Shown in pieces: positions 40,949 to 50,706 of a DNA stretch of 64,000 nucleotides. Under the pieces are notes generated by a model. That model saw only the letters and a program-made list of their open reading frames with translations. It made no database searches and was not told where the DNA came from. A program made the translations under genes and the position numbers. This DNA is from Singulisphaera sp. GP187 (lineage in GTDB: Bacteria > Planctomycetota > Planctomycetia > Gemmatales > Gemmataceae). Numbering within the stretch: the first letter of the stretch is position 1; the number at the start of each line of letters is the position of its first letter. The stretch covers positions 1-64,000 of the forward strand of contig CAMDQN010000012.1 in assembly GCA_945905925.1 (NCBI GenBank), written 5' to 3'.

Positions 40949-41985
40949 GAAACCGTGATCGTCACCGCGAGCGGTTCGGAGCCGTACTGCACGAAGTCGG
41001 TGTCGAGCAGTTGGATCGGTTCGCCCTCGGTCAGGTCCGCGTGGAACGCGTAGCTCCCGGCCGGTTGCGGCGGGATGCCGCACACGAGGTCAATGTGTTC
41101 GCCGGGGTGTACGGTGCGGGCCAGGTGCCCGACGTGGCTCCGGTGGACGATCTCGCCGGTCTGTTGGGTGAGCGTGTGCCGGAGCCGGATGCCGCCGGCG
41201 CCACCGGGCGTGAACGTCCACGGTTCGACGGACGTGTTCCGCGCGCGAACGTTGACGCTGAACCCGCGTCCGGTCGCGAACGTCGTGGGACCGATGAGGG
41301 AGAGTTCCGCGCGATACGGGCCGGGGCAGTAGTCGGTGCTCGCCCAGCGTCGGAACCGGTCCGGCGTGTGCGTCTCGCCGCGCGATTCGAGCCACGCCGC
41401 GTAGTAGTCGAAAAACGCGTCGATCACGGCGGTGCGCCCGACCGCGACGTGCCCGTAGCGCGGCCACAGTTGGCGCCGTGCGCGGGCCAGACTTGCGTCG
41501 GTCAGAAGCAGCATCGCGACCGTGGACGCCATGCCGGTGCGGTCGGCGCCACGCTGGCAGTGGAATACAATCGGGTACGCGGTGTGGTCGAGCACATCGA
41601 CGAGGCGATTCAGTTCGGTGGACGCCGGAAAGCGCTTCGCGGAGGACGTGATGTCTTCCTGATTGACGTTCGCGGTGTGCGTGGTCCGGCACTCGTCGAT
41701 GTACCACGGCATGTTGCTGCACACGCCGCGCATGTTCACGACGGTTCGGATGCCCTTCTCCGCGATGAACGCCCGGAGTTGCTCCGGTTTCAGTTGGGCC
41801 GTGCGGTACACGCGACCCGGGATGACGGTGTGAACATTCGTGAAGGCGACGACGCGCAGGAACTCGGCACCGAAGCCGAGCGCGGTCGCACCGCCCGCGA
41901 GTTTGAGCAGTCGGCGGCGCGAGAACCGTCGCGCGGGTGCGGGTGCCGGGGGTGCGAGCATTGGGGTTGGTTCGGGTGCGTCCAT
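40945..41985 (-). CDS. Tat-exported dual-specificity phosphatase-like protein
   Basis: A 346-aa protein. A twin-arginine signal (RRFSRRRLLKLAGGATALGFG) is followed by a DSP-type phosphatase domain (about 60-230): VYRTAQLKPEQLRAFIAEKGIRTVVNMRG and the P-loop FHCQRGADRTGMAS (C-x5-R). The C-terminal 110 aa form an Ig-like beta domain (FATGRGFSVNVRARNTSVEPW). The fold could act on phosphoinositides, phosphotyrosine or phosphorylated polymer in the periplasm. The start at 41985 has a weak RBS; the track's longer reading has no protein-like upstream part. Confidence 0.85.
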   Translation of the reverse strand: MDAPEPTPMLAPPAPAPARRFSRRRLLKLAGGATALGFGAEFLRVVAFTNVHTVIPGRVYRTAQLKPEQLRAFIAEKGIRTVVNMRGVCSNMPWYIDECRTTHTANVNQEDITSSAKRFPASTELNRLVDVLDHTAYPIVFHCQRGADRTGMASTVAMLLLTDASLARARRQLWPRYGHVAVGRTAVIDAFFDYYAAWLESRGETHTPDRFRRWASTDYCPGPYRAELSLIGPTTFATGRGFSVNVRARNTSVEPWTFTPGGAGGIRLRHTLTQQTGEIVHRSHVGHLARTVHPGEHIDLVCGIPPQPAGSYAFHADLTEGEPIQLLDTDFVQYGSEPLAVTITVS

Positions 41986-42384
41986 GCACTCGGGAGAATG
42001 CCACAAGTTGGGCAAAGGCGGAAGGCCAACTTTCGCGCCGCGCGGTGAACTTGAACGATGGGACGAGTTACGCAGTTGGTGGGCTGGGAACTCGGTAGAG
42101 TGGTCTGGCCAAGTATGCCCGGACGGCATCGCGGATGATATTCCACTTGGTGGGGAACCAGCTCCTGCCGGCGTGGAATCGGTGCCATTCGAGTCGAAGA
42201 ATTCCCGCACCGCGAAGCCGATGTGGTTGCGTTGCGAGCGGGTTCGACGTGCCGAGCCGGAATTGGATGGAGCCGTCGGCAGGCACAAGGGCGCAGTCAT
42301 GCTCACAGTCCTACTCCATGAAACCCAGGCGCAAGGGGTTTTGGGAGCAAATTCTCTCTGTCTTTGAATTCTTGGAGTGGAGCC
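41986..42384. other. Intergenic region without supported gene
   Basis: About 400 bp between divergent genes. Several frames are open by GC bias, and none shows a domain, good start or RBS. A degraded gene cannot be excluded. Nothing else was recognised. Confidence 0.4.
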
Positions 42385-42873
42385 ATGACCGCGGACGACG
42401 TGATTCGCCTGTTGCAACTTCAACCGCACCCGGTCGAGGGTGGGTTCTTCCGCGAAACGTACCGCTCGACCACGCAGGTGCCCGCGTACGACGCGACGCG
42501 CAGCGTGTCCACCGCGATCTACTACCTGCTCAAGCCGGGGCACGTCTCCGAATTGCACGTACTCCCCGGCGACGAAGTGTTTCACTTCTATCTCGGTTCG
42601 CCGGTGCGGATGCTGCAACTGTGGCCCGATGGCAACGGGCGTGAGGTAGTGTTGGGCGCGGACATCGTCGCGGGGGAAGTGCCGCAGTTGGTGGTGCCCG
42701 GCGGCGTGTGGCAGGGCACGCACCTGATCGCCGACACGGGCTTCGCACTCTTGGGCTGCACCGTCTCGCCCGGCTTCGACTACGCCGATTACAAGAGCGC
42801 GAGCCGCGCGGAATTGGTGGCGAAGTGGCCCGCGTTTACTGGGCAGATCACGCGGCTGACACCCAGAGGGTAA
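42385..42873 (+). CDS. Cupin, DUF985 family
   Basis: A 162-aa DUF985/Cupin_5 protein: LQLQPHPVEGGFFRETYRST, STAIYYLLKPGHVSELHVLPGDEVFHFYLGSPVRML, GVWQGTHLIADTGFALLGCTVSPGFDYADY. That is complete family length. Members fold as cupins with no assigned reaction. The His/Glu cluster in ELHVLPGDEVFHFY is in the usual metal or sugar site. ATG 42385 has GGAG upstream. It is a single gene ended by a palindrome. Confidence 0.93.
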   Translation: MTADDVIRLLQLQPHPVEGGFFRETYRSTTQVPAYDATRSVSTAIYYLLKPGHVSELHVLPGDEVFHFYLGSPVRMLQLWPDGNGREVVLGADIVAGEVPQLVVPGGVWQGTHLIADTGFALLGCTVSPGFDYADYKSASRAELVAKWPAFTGQITRLTPRG

Positions 42874-42878
42874 ACAAG

Positions 42879-42931
42879 TTAGCCGCAAGCGGAAGGTGAG
42901 CGCGGACGCTCGCCTTCCGCTTGCGGCTAAC
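42879..42931. repeat. Long intergenic palindrome, TTAGCCGCAAGCGGAAGG class
   Basis: TTAGCCGCAAGCGGAAGGTGAGCG mirrors CGCTCGCCTTCCGCTTGCGGCTAA almost perfectly. It lies between convergent genes. Other copies are at 15318 (half) and 62052. Confidence 0.93.
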
Positions 42932-42940
42932 CGAGCACGT

Positions 42941-44284
42941 CTACAACGTCTTCAGGTACTCGATCACCCGCGCGCGTTGCTCGTCGGTGAAGTCGTCGCC
43001 GTAGATGTGGCCCGCGTTGCCGCGACCCGGCTTCGTCGTGTCGTAGATCTTGCGAAGCTCAGGCGGTGTGAGTTTCGGCGGGTCGCGCACCTCCGTCACC
43101 TTCCAACCCACTTTCACCTTGTCGTAGTCCGCTTCGTCGGTCTTGTACGAACGCGTGTAGAGTTTCGGGCGGGCCTTCGAGTTCAGCACGCCGTCGAGCG
43201 TCGGCACGCTCGCGTTGTGGAAGTACGGGGCCGTCGCCCAGATGCCGTCGAGTGGCGGAGCCTGGTAGCCGTCCGTCGCGCGCAGCGGTAACCCGTTCAC
43301 GAACCAACCGATTTTCTCCTTCCCAAACCACGACGCGGAGTACTCGTTGCCGTAGGCGATATCGATGCCCTTGTGTCGCGTCGGGTCGGTGCCGATCTCG
43401 TCGAGCGCGATCACCTTGTTCGGGTACGTCCACTTCTCGCCGTAGGTGCCGTGGCACTTCGCGCAGTTGTTTTTGAATAGCGTTTCGCCGTTCGCGGCCT
43501 TGTCCTTGTCGATCGGGAACGGGTACTTCGGGGGTTCGAGGTTCACGAGGTACTGCTGGATGTCGCGGAACGCTGGTTCGTGCTTCTCGAAGTCCTTCGG
43601 CGTGGTGAACGGGTGCATCATGAACTGCATCAGGGTGCGGACGGATCGCGAGTCGGTCGCGCCGGTGTGGTAGATGGTTTTCTTCTTCTTCATCAGCCAC
43701 CACGCGGGCACGTCTTCGCACTGGTCGTCGCGCAGCCCGAGTTCCTTGCGCGGTGAGCGAAGCGTTAAGTCCGGGTTTCGGAAGCCGAGCAGGTACACGC
43801 CGAACCCGCCGGCTTCGGTTGTGCCGCGGACATTCGAGAACGTGAACGGCAGTTTCCCGCTCAGCCCGTCGGCCTTCGCCATCTCCTCGAAGAGCGCCTG
43901 AACGTCGAGCGTGGAATTGCCGAGGCCGACGTAGCTCTTGCCCAAGATCGACCCGGCGTGGCACAACATGCAGTCGATCCCGACACCGACGTTCAGCACG
44001 CGACTGGCCTTGCGCAGTCCCATCGGCAGCCCGTCGTTCGGGTACGGGGCCGCGTGCAAGCCGTAGCGTTCGAGTACGGCCGCGTCGTAATCCGCGGGCT
44101 TTTCGGCGACGCCCCATTGCTTCCACACGTTCGGAACGGCTTGTTGCGTCCAGAACGCGGGGATGAACGCGGTTTGTGTGAGTGCCTTGTAGCCTTTCTC
44201 GGAGGGCGAGGGTTCCTTCTCCGCCGCGAACGCGAAAACGCAAACGATGAGCGGTGCGAAAGCGGCAAACGCGAACCGTGTCAT
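42941..44284 (-). CDS. Di-haem c-type cytochrome (peroxidase/RoxA-like)
   Basis: An exported 447-aa protein with a signal peptide and two CXXCH haem motifs, CMLCH (105-109) and CAKCH (274-278). The arrangement, with TAPYFHNASVPTLDGVL near the end, matches the bacterial di-haem cytochrome c peroxidase/rubber-oxygenase-like group. The substrate is not clear. ATG 44284 has GAGGAAATCCCG upstream. The track's 140 extra residues are not protein-like. Electron transfer in the periplasm is the likely setting. Confidence 0.9.
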   Translation of the reverse strand: MTRFAFAAFAPLIVCVFAFAAEKEPSPSEKGYKALTQTAFIPAFWTQQAVPNVWKQWGVAEKPADYDAAVLERYGLHAAPYPNDGLPMGLRKASRVLNVGVGIDCMLCHAGSILGKSYVGLGNSTLDVQALFEEMAKADGLSGKLPFTFSNVRGTTEAGGFGVYLLGFRNPDLTLRSPRKELGLRDDQCEDVPAWWLMKKKKTIYHTGATDSRSVRTLMQFMMHPFTTPKDFEKHEPAFRDIQQYLVNLEPPKYPFPIDKDKAANGETLFKNNCAKCHGTYGEKWTYPNKVIALDEIGTDPTRHKGIDIAYGNEYSASWFGKEKIGWFVNGLPLRATDGYQAPPLDGIWATAPYFHNASVPTLDGVLNSKARPKLYTRSYKTDEADYDKVKVGWKVTEVRDPPKLTPPELRKIYDTTKPGRGNAGHIYGDDFTDEQRARVIEYLKTL

Positions 44285-44456
44285 CGGGATTTCCTCTGTG
44301 TCACCGAGTATTCGCCATCTTACACGAGGCCGATTCCTTCTCCAACGGAACCGGTTTGAAAGCTCCGACTGAACTTCCGCCACTGCTTGACCGTACTTGT
44401 GAGAGAACCTAGCGTGATACCACGCTCGTACTCGCGCCATCATTCCAGAGGTCGTC

Positions 44457-47400
44457 GTGAAGCTGTCCGCCCCGCCGCCCCCGCCCCCGCCCCCCAGCGA
44501 CGGCACGCCGGACGAGAACTCACCCGGCACACCCGACGAACAACCGAATGCCAATCCCCTGGGAACTCCGGTCGCAGACGCTCCCGGCTCGCCCCAGACA
44601 GGACCGAAGCCCGTGACGTGGCCCGCGTGGTACAGCGGCATCGACGCCGCGCTCGTCGGGCTGGTTCTGGTGTTCGCGTTTGTCGCGTCGTCGTTTGTCG
44701 CGCGCAACACGGACCTGTGGATCCACCTCGCTGCCGGTAAGCGGATGTTCGCGGGCGAATACTTCCCCGGCGGCAGCGACCCGTTCAGCTACAGCGCCGA
44801 AGGCCGCACCTGGGTCAACCACAGTTGGCTCACCGACGCCGCTGCGTACGTGCTCTACGGCGGCACCGGTCAGGTACTCGTCGGTGCCAAGGCGCTCGTC
44901 GTCGCTCTCGCGTTCGGTCTGCTCGTCGCGATCCGCCGGCCGCAGTTCTCGCTGTGGCCCTGGGCCGCGTGCGCGTGCGTCGGCGTACTCGCCGCCGCGC
45001 CGCAGTTCACGCTCCGCCCGCACGTCGTGTCGATACTCCTCCTCGCGGTTACGTTGTACATCCTGTTCAGGATGCCGCAGAAGAAAGACTCGTGGCGGTT
45101 CCCGGGCGCCATCGGAATCACGTTCTGGGTGTGGGCGAACTGCGACCAGTGGTTTTTCATGGGACCGCTCGCGCTCGTACTCTTGATCCTCGGCAACCTG
45201 ATTCAGAAGTACGGGTTCAACACGCCCGACGAACCGGAAGACGCCGCGAACACAGAACCGCTCGGCCGGTTGCCCAGCGCCGAGATGCTCGCGAAAGCGC
45301 TTGGGATCGGTATCCTCGCATGCACGCTGACCCCACACCACGTCCGCATCTGGGAACTGCCGTTCGAGCTGACCGGCGCGAACGGGATCGGGGCCGACCC
45401 GCGGCTCCGGCAGATACTGATCGCCCCGCACGACAGCATCTACCTCAATAACGCCTCGCTCGGCTACAACGTGAACGGCTTGGCCTACGTAATCCTGTTC
45501 GTGGTGGGCGCTGTGATCCTCGGTCCCGCCAGCTTCTTGGGCATCGGTCGGGTTCGCATCGCCCACGTCGCGTTGTGGCTCGGGTTCGGTGTGTTGAGCC
45601 TCCTGAGTGTGTTCGCTATCCCGTTCTTCGCGATCGTCGCGGTGCCGCTGGTGGCGTCACAGTTGAACGCGTTCGGCGCGCGCGCGGAACTCAAAACGCT
45701 AGGCGACCCGCGAACCCGCCTGCTCTTGATCGGTTCGTCCGGCGGGCGCGTTCTCTCGGTCCTGGCAGTGTGCCTCTTGTGTGTCCTCGCGTACCCCGGC
45801 TGGGTCCACCCGGACGTAGCCAAACCCGAGTACGCGCGGCGCGTGGTTTGGGCCGTCGAACCCGACCCGGCGCTGGTACAGACCGCCGAGCAGTTCCAAC
45901 AGTGGCGCGACGCCGACGCGCTCCCCCCCGACGCTCGCGGGTTCGTCACGAACACCGATCTCGCGAACTACATGGCGTGGCACGCGCCGAAGGAGAAGGT
46001 ATTCGTCAACGCCCGGTTCCGGCACCACCGGCGCGAACTGGCGGACTACGTCGCGGTTCGCAGGGGACTGGGACTGATCCAGGTGCAGGACGAACCACCG
46101 AACCCGCGGGACGCGGCCGAGGTGCTGACTCGCCGGGGCGCCGAGTACGTCGTGGTGAACGTTGGGTCCGCCGACGGCACCACCCTGCGGCTGTACGCCC
46201 AGACCACCACGCAATCGTTGTATCTGCGGTGGGGCGAGTGGTCTGTGTGGCACGCGGACGGGCGCACCACGGTGTTCGGCTGGCGCCCCGCGAACGAGAG
46301 CGGCAAGCCGTCGTTCGCGAAGTTGCGCCTCGACCCGGTCGCGAAGGCGTTCGGTCCCGGGGTGAAGGTCACCATCGACCCGGTGGTGCAACAGCCGCTG
46401 GCGCAACCTCAAACCAATTTGGATCAAGCGCTCGACGCGTTCCGACGGGCCACGCGGCCCGCGCCGCCGGGTGCCGCCGAAGCGATCGGGTGGCTCGAGT
46501 ACAAGCAGGGGTTGCTCGCGCGCCAACAGGTCCGCCAACAACTGAGCGCGATGGTGTTCTTCCAGCCGCCGTCCACCCACGACTCGCTCCACTGGTTCGC
46601 GGTGTTCGGGGCCGACGTGAACGGCACACTCCGATTCCCGGCCCGGCCCAAGCAACCCGCGCCGGGCGAGGCCGAGGAGGACTTCGTTGCCGCGCGCCGG
46701 GCGATCCCGCTGCTGGCACTGCGTGCGGCGCGCGCGGCGATCGCCAAAGACCCGGACCATCTGGACGCGTACTACGCGCTCGCCCAGTCGCTGCGCGACC
46801 CGGACCTGCCGCTGACCGAGAGCGAGCGGGCGCTCGGCATCGTGACCGCGCTGCGCCAGTGCCTGGAACGGTTCCCGCCGCCGGGTCGGTACAAGCGTGG
46901 GCAGTTCGCGATTTTCGCCACGCAGGTCGCGTTGGAACTCGCGAACGTGTACCTGGGACAGCGGGCCACGTGGCGCGACCCGGTTACAAAGAGGGAAATG
47001 GCCAGCCACATCGGCTTTCCGATCGATATTCCCGGACTGTGGGAACTGCTGGGTAGCACGGTTCTGGAGACCCGGCAGGGAACCATCGAGCGCGTGCCCA
47101 CAGCCGCGGTTCGCGGGCGCCCGATCTCGCCGGACGTGCGCCCGTTCGCCAACGGCACACCGTTCTTCCTGCCCATCGATCTCGCCCGCAAGACCCTGCA
47201 GCGGGCACTCGAGTACGCGCCGGCGGACCTCGCGGGGGAAGGGGGCGAGGCCGCGCGAACGATCGTCAAGAACGTGGAAGACCAGTTGAAGAATCTGGAG
47301 AACGAGGAGATCCGCTACCGCGACCGGTTCGAGGCCCGCAAGGCGCGCGCCCCGAAGGTGCCCGACGTCGTGCAGAACGCGATCGACAACTGCATGATCG

Positions 47401-48068
47401 GCGAAGCCCTGAACATCCTGAACAGCACCGACACCGATCTCGCCAAAGAGTACGGGAGAGACGAGGCGCTCGGGGCGCTGCGTCGTGTCGCACTGGAACT
47501 CGCCGCCGGGCGCATCGAGAACGCGGACGAACTCTTGGGCGAGAAGGGGCTGGGCGACTCGAAGTCGTCGATGGCGATCGAACGATCCGGCCAGGCACCG
47601 TTGGCGCAGGTTCTGAAGTACCAGAAGGCGGTGCTCGCGGGCGAGTACCGGGCGGCCGGCGAACTGCTCGCGGGGTTGGACGGCAGGGCGCTTGGGCTGG
47701 ACGCGCTATTGGCCAACGTCGCGAAGACCAAGATCGACCCGAACAAGATGTTCCTCGCCGAACTCGGAAAGATGCCGCCCCCGGTTCCCGGTGGTGGGAT
47801 GCTCCCGTCCTTCCTTGCGTTCCGGTTCCTCTTTGAACACTACCGGGTAGCGCTCACGATCCGCGAGGAGATCGCCGGCAAGATGCAACAGGACGCCCAG
47901 TTCTTCTCGCGGCGCGGCGACCTCTCGCTGCTCCAGGGTGACATCCCGGCGGCGAAGGAGTGGTTCAAACAGACCCGCCGCGAGCCGCCGGCCGGCTGGC
48001 GCCTGGCCGCCATCACCACGCAGAACGCCGAGAACTACCTCAAACTCATCGAACGAGCTGCTAAATGA
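44457..48068 (+). CDS. Large membrane protein, GT-C-like with TPR-like C-terminus
   Basis: A 1203-aa protein starting at a GTG (AGAGGTCGTC upstream). The first 55 aa are a Pro-rich disordered tail. Residues about 60-480 hold about nine to ten membrane helices. A luminal loop after the first helix reads NTDLWIHLAAGKRMFAGEYFPGGSDPFSY..WVNHSWLTD, the pattern of GT-C-type membrane glycosyltransferases. The remaining 700 aa are soluble and helical, with tetratricopeptide-like AL.ARAAIAKDPDHLDAYYALAQSLRD. It probably acts in cell-surface glycan assembly, as inference. The TGA stands directly before a palindrome. Confidence 0.82.
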   Translation: MKLSAPPPPPPPPSDGTPDENSPGTPDEQPNANPLGTPVADAPGSPQTGPKPVTWPAWYSGIDAALVGLVLVFAFVASSFVARNTDLWIHLAAGKRMFAGEYFPGGSDPFSYSAEGRTWVNHSWLTDAAAYVLYGGTGQVLVGAKALVVALAFGLLVAIRRPQFSLWPWAACACVGVLAAAPQFTLRPHVVSILLLAVTLYILFRMPQKKDSWRFPGAIGITFWVWANCDQWFFMGPLALVLLILGNLIQKYGFNTPDEPEDAANTEPLGRLPSAEMLAKALGIGILACTLTPHHVRIWELPFELTGANGIGADPRLRQILIAPHDSIYLNNASLGYNVNGLAYVILFVVGAVILGPASFLGIGRVRIAHVALWLGFGVLSLLSVFAIPFFAIVAVPLVASQLNAFGARAELKTLGDPRTRLLLIGSSGGRVLSVLAVCLLCVLAYPGWVHPDVAKPEYARRVVWAVEPDPALVQTAEQFQQWRDADALPPDARGFVTNTDLANYMAWHAPKEKVFVNARFRHHRRELADYVAVRRGLGLIQVQDEPPNPRDAAEVLTRRGAEYVVVNVGSADGTTLRLYAQTTTQSLYLRWGEWSVWHADGRTTVFGWRPANESGKPSFAKLRLDPVAKAFGPGVKVTIDPVVQQPLAQPQTNLDQALDAFRRATRPAPPGAAEAIGWLEYKQGLLARQQVRQQLSAMVFFQPPSTHDSLHWFAVFGADVNGTLRFPARPKQPAPGEAEEDFVAARRAIPLLALRAARAAIAKDPDHLDAYYALAQSLRDPDLPLTESERALGIVTALRQCLERFPPPGRYKRGQFAIFATQVALELANVYLGQRATWRDPVTKREMASHIGFPIDIPGLWELLGSTVLETRQGTIERVPTAAVRGRPISPDVRPFANGTPFFLPIDLARKTLQRALEYAPADLAGEGGEAARTIVKNVEDQLKNLENEEIRYRDRFEARKARAPKVPDVVQNAIDNCMIGEALNILNSTDTDLAKEYGRDEALGALRRVALELAAGRIENADELLGEKGLGDSKSSMAIERSGQAPLAQVLKYQKAVLAGEYRAAGELLAGLDGRALGLDALLANVAKTKIDPNKMFLAELGKMPPPVPGGGMLPSFLAFRFLFEHYRVALTIREEIAGKMQQDAQFFSRRGDLSLLQGDIPAAKEWFKQTRREPPAGWRLAAITTQNAENYLKLIERAAK

Positions 48069-48164
48069 GTCTCAAGTCGGCAAGTCGCAAGTCCCAAGTC
48101 GAAGACAAGAACGGTTTTGGTCTTCGACTTGGGACTTGCGACTTGCGACTTGCCGACTTGAGAC
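48069..48164. repeat. Long intergenic palindrome built of CAAGTCG/CAAGTCC words
   Basis: GTCTCAAGTCGGCAAGTCGCAAGTCCCAAGTCGAAGAC mirrors GTCTTCGACTTGGGACTTGCGACTTGCGACTTGCCGACTTGAGAC. It starts one base after the TGA of the upstream gene and lies between co-directional genes. Confidence 0.93.
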
Positions 48165-48180
48165 AACTCAAGAGGTTCCC

Positions 48181-49044
48181 ATGTCGAACTGGACCGTGGC
48201 CGGCGTGCAGATGGACTGCGCTCTGGGCGATCTCGGTGCGAACCGCGGCGCGATCGTCGCGAAGTTGCGCGAAGCCGCGGCGCGCGGCGCGCAGCTCGCG
48301 GTGTTCCCGGAGTGCGTGCTTTCGGGCTACGGGTTCGAGTCGCGCGAGCACGCGCTGACCGCGGCCGAACCGCTTCCGGGACCGAGCACGGACTTCATCG
48401 CGAAAGCGTGCGCGGAGTTAGGCGTGTGGGCCGTTTTCGGGATGCTCGAAGCCGCGCCCGACGGCAAACTCTACAACGCGTCCGCGCTGGTGGGTCCGCA
48501 CGGGTTCGTCGCGGGGTATCGCAAACTGCACCTGCCGTGTTTAGGCGCCGACCGCTTCACCGATCCCGGCGACCGGGCGCTCGCGGTCCACGACCTCGGC
48601 GGCCTCAAGATCGGCATGAACATTTGTTTCGACGGCAGCTTCCCCGAATGCGCCCGCATCCTCACGCTGCTCGGCGCGGATCTCGTCGTGCTGCCGACCA
48701 ACTGGGCGACCAACGCCCGCAAGATGGCGGAGTTGGTGTCCGCGGCGCGGGCGTGGGAGAACCACATCTACTACCTCGCGGTGAATCGCGTCGGCACCGA
48801 GAGCGGGTTTGACTACATCGGCTTGAGTTCGGCCGCGGACTACATGGGGAACGTGCTGCACTTCGCGCCAGAGAACGAAGACGCGATCTTCACGCTTGAG
48901 GTGGACCCGGTTGCAGCGCGTCAGAAGCGCGTGGTGACGTGTGTCGGCACGTACGAGATCGACCGCGTGAACTGGCGGCGTCCGGAGATGTACGGCATGT
49001 TGGTGGAGAACCCGGGTCACTTCAAAGGGCATTTCAACCAGTGA
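48181..49044 (+). CDS. Carbon-nitrogen hydrolase (nitrilase superfamily)
   Basis: A 287-aa amidase/nitrilase-superfamily protein with the Glu-Lys-Cys triad: Glu44 in FPECVLSGYGF, Lys115 in YRKLHLPC, Cys149 in NICFDGSFPECAR. The family cleaves amide or nitrile bonds, and the substrate cannot be told. ATG 48181 has AAGAGG upstream. The track's start at 47938 is inside the previous gene. The transcript ends at the hairpin at 49064. Confidence 0.93.
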   Translation: MSNWTVAGVQMDCALGDLGANRGAIVAKLREAAARGAQLAVFPECVLSGYGFESREHALTAAEPLPGPSTDFIAKACAELGVWAVFGMLEAAPDGKLYNASALVGPHGFVAGYRKLHLPCLGADRFTDPGDRALAVHDLGGLKIGMNICFDGSFPECARILTLLGADLVVLPTNWATNARKMAELVSAARAWENHIYYLAVNRVGTESGFDYIGLSSAADYMGNVLHFAPENEDAIFTLEVDPVAARQKRVVTCVGTYEIDRVNWRRPEMYGMLVENPGHFKGHFNQ

Positions 49045-49063
49045 TGCCATCGAGCGTTTTTCT

Positions 49064-49091
49064 TGCCCTCTCCCGCAAGGGGAGAGGGCAA
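49064..49091. terminator. Bidirectional hairpin TGCCCTCTCC
   Basis: TTGCCCTCTCC and GGAGAGGGCAA pair around a short loop, with AAAA on one side and TTTT on the other. It lies between convergent genes. Confidence 0.8.
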
Positions 49092-49116
49092 AACCAAAAC
49101 CTCCGGCGAGCCGGGG

Positions 49117-50700
49117 TTATTTCCCCTTGAACACGTCTCGCAGCACGTTCAGCACCTGCTTGCCGCCGGCGATCACCTGCTCGCCGAGTTTCTCGTACTT
49201 CCCCGTACCGGCCTCAAGCTCGAATGCTTTCAACACCGCGGCGCCGCGGGCATGGTCGAGGTGCGACACGATCGCGGGGATTAGCCCCTCCGTCACGCCG
49301 AACGATTCACCAGGCAGCCCGCACACCGGCACGATGTCCGTTGCGCGGTCGCCGAGTTGCTCCTTCACAACGCCGACACACTCGCGGATGTTCAGCTCCT
49401 TCGGTCGTGTGCCGGTCTTCCAGTCGTAAGGCGGCGCCCACTCCGCTTTCGGGCTGAGCAGGTCGATGTGCGAAACGACCACCACCACCGGCGGCATCCG
49501 CAAGTGCGGTTTCTCCGCGAACCACGCTCGCAAGCGGTCGAGTAAGTCCACGTCCGGCTGCCGGCCAGGGACCGTTGCCTGCGTCACCAGTGTGATGAGG
49601 TCGGCTTCGCGCGACGCTTCCACCGCGGCGGCGAAGTCTTCATCGGTCGGTCCGTCCTGCCCGTAGCCGCTGGTGTCGAGAATGCTCACTGGCTGGCCGC
49701 CTGGGAGCGTGTAGTCGTATCGCACGCCGGCGGTCACCGGCAGGCGATCCACGGTCGCGGCGGCGCGCCCAAGCAACGCGTTCACGAGGGTCGACTTCCC
49801 GGCCTTCACTGAACCGAGAATACTCACCGCGATCGCCTTCGGACCGGTCGCGGTGTTGGCCGTGGCGGTGATCGTTGCGTCGCCGATCTGCGCGGTCGAA
49901 ACCGGGGGGCGCTCGTTCGGGTCGTCCATCGGCGGCGGCTGGTGCAGCGCGAGCAGTTCGCGATAGCGCTTCACGCCGACCTTCAGCCGCCCGCTGTTCA
50001 GTTCGATGAGGTAGCGGCCGAGGTGGTGAATGAACGCGGTGTGGAACCACAGAATCACGTTGCTCTGGAGCTTGTCGAGCAGCGTGCCGAGCGCGGCCTT
50101 CGATGCGAGGTAGCGAATCGCCGTTTGGAGCGGATCGAGCACCGCGGCCCCGGCCCAGTAGATGTTTTGGCCAACTTTGTAGTACTCGACCGCTTTGCGC
50201 GCCCGCTTCATGTCGCGAATGCGCAAGAGGTGCGAGCCGGGAACGTACTTCTGCACGAGTTCATCGAGGTCCGCGGACGCGAGTTCGATGCACGCGAGCA
50301 CTTCCGGCAGCGTGAGGTGGTCGAACGGGTCGGTCGCACCGGGGTTGTACAACTCCGCGACTTGCTTCGCGAGGTCCAGCGCGAGGTCGCTGTAGTGTTT
50401 CGGGTCTTCGAGTTGCTTGGTGGTGATCGTCTCGAACGACTTCGCTTTTTCGGTGACCTTCGCCCACGCGGTCTTATCGCGATCAGTCCAGTAGCCCGGC
50501 TGGTCGTCAGTGGGTGGGAGCGTGCTGCGCCGGGTCCACCGGTACGCGAGGTAGTACGCGAGGGCGATGGATATCACCATCGGCCACCACGTCCACACGA
50601 CCAGACCGGTCGTCCAGAGGTGGTAGCCGCCCGCGCCCATGAGGAACGCGAACGGCGTGACGAATAGCACGATCAGGAACGCGATGCGAAACCGGGTCAT
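49117..50700 (-). CDS. Membrane-anchored GTPase
   Basis: A 527-aa protein with two N-terminal membrane helices (residues 5-25 and 30-50), a helical region and a GTPase domain at about 280-440. Motifs are GSVKAGKSTL (G1), DTSGYGQDG (G3) and SHID (G4). It resembles the YcjX/YfjP-type and dynamin-like GTPases. ATG 50700 has GAGG upstream. It is the second gene of a pair with the GTPase/DUF697 gene, in the same direction, with a palindrome between. A shared role, such as membrane shaping or stress response, is inference. Confidence 0.85.
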   Translation of the reverse strand: MTRFRIAFLIVLFVTPFAFLMGAGGYHLWTTGLVVWTWWPMVISIALAYYLAYRWTRRSTLPPTDDQPGYWTDRDKTAWAKVTEKAKSFETITTKQLEDPKHYSDLALDLAKQVAELYNPGATDPFDHLTLPEVLACIELASADLDELVQKYVPGSHLLRIRDMKRARKAVEYYKVGQNIYWAGAAVLDPLQTAIRYLASKAALGTLLDKLQSNVILWFHTAFIHHLGRYLIELNSGRLKVGVKRYRELLALHQPPPMDDPNERPPVSTAQIGDATITATANTATGPKAIAVSILGSVKAGKSTLVNALLGRAAATVDRLPVTAGVRYDYTLPGGQPVSILDTSGYGQDGPTDEDFAAAVEASREADLITLVTQATVPGRQPDVDLLDRLRAWFAEKPHLRMPPVVVVVSHIDLLSPKAEWAPPYDWKTGTRPKELNIRECVGVVKEQLGDRATDIVPVCGLPGESFGVTEGLIPAIVSHLDHARGAAVLKAFELEAGTGKYEKLGEQVIAGGKQVLNVLRDVFKGK

Positions 50701-50706
50701 AAAGGC

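Noticed and set aside
40945-42888. 647-aa extended phosphatase ORF
   Set aside because: The first 300 residues have no protein-like features and overlap the DUF985 gene on the other strand; the Tat signal marks the true start near 41985.
45699-47009. 436-aa minus-strand ORF
   Set aside because: A shadow of the large membrane protein gene.
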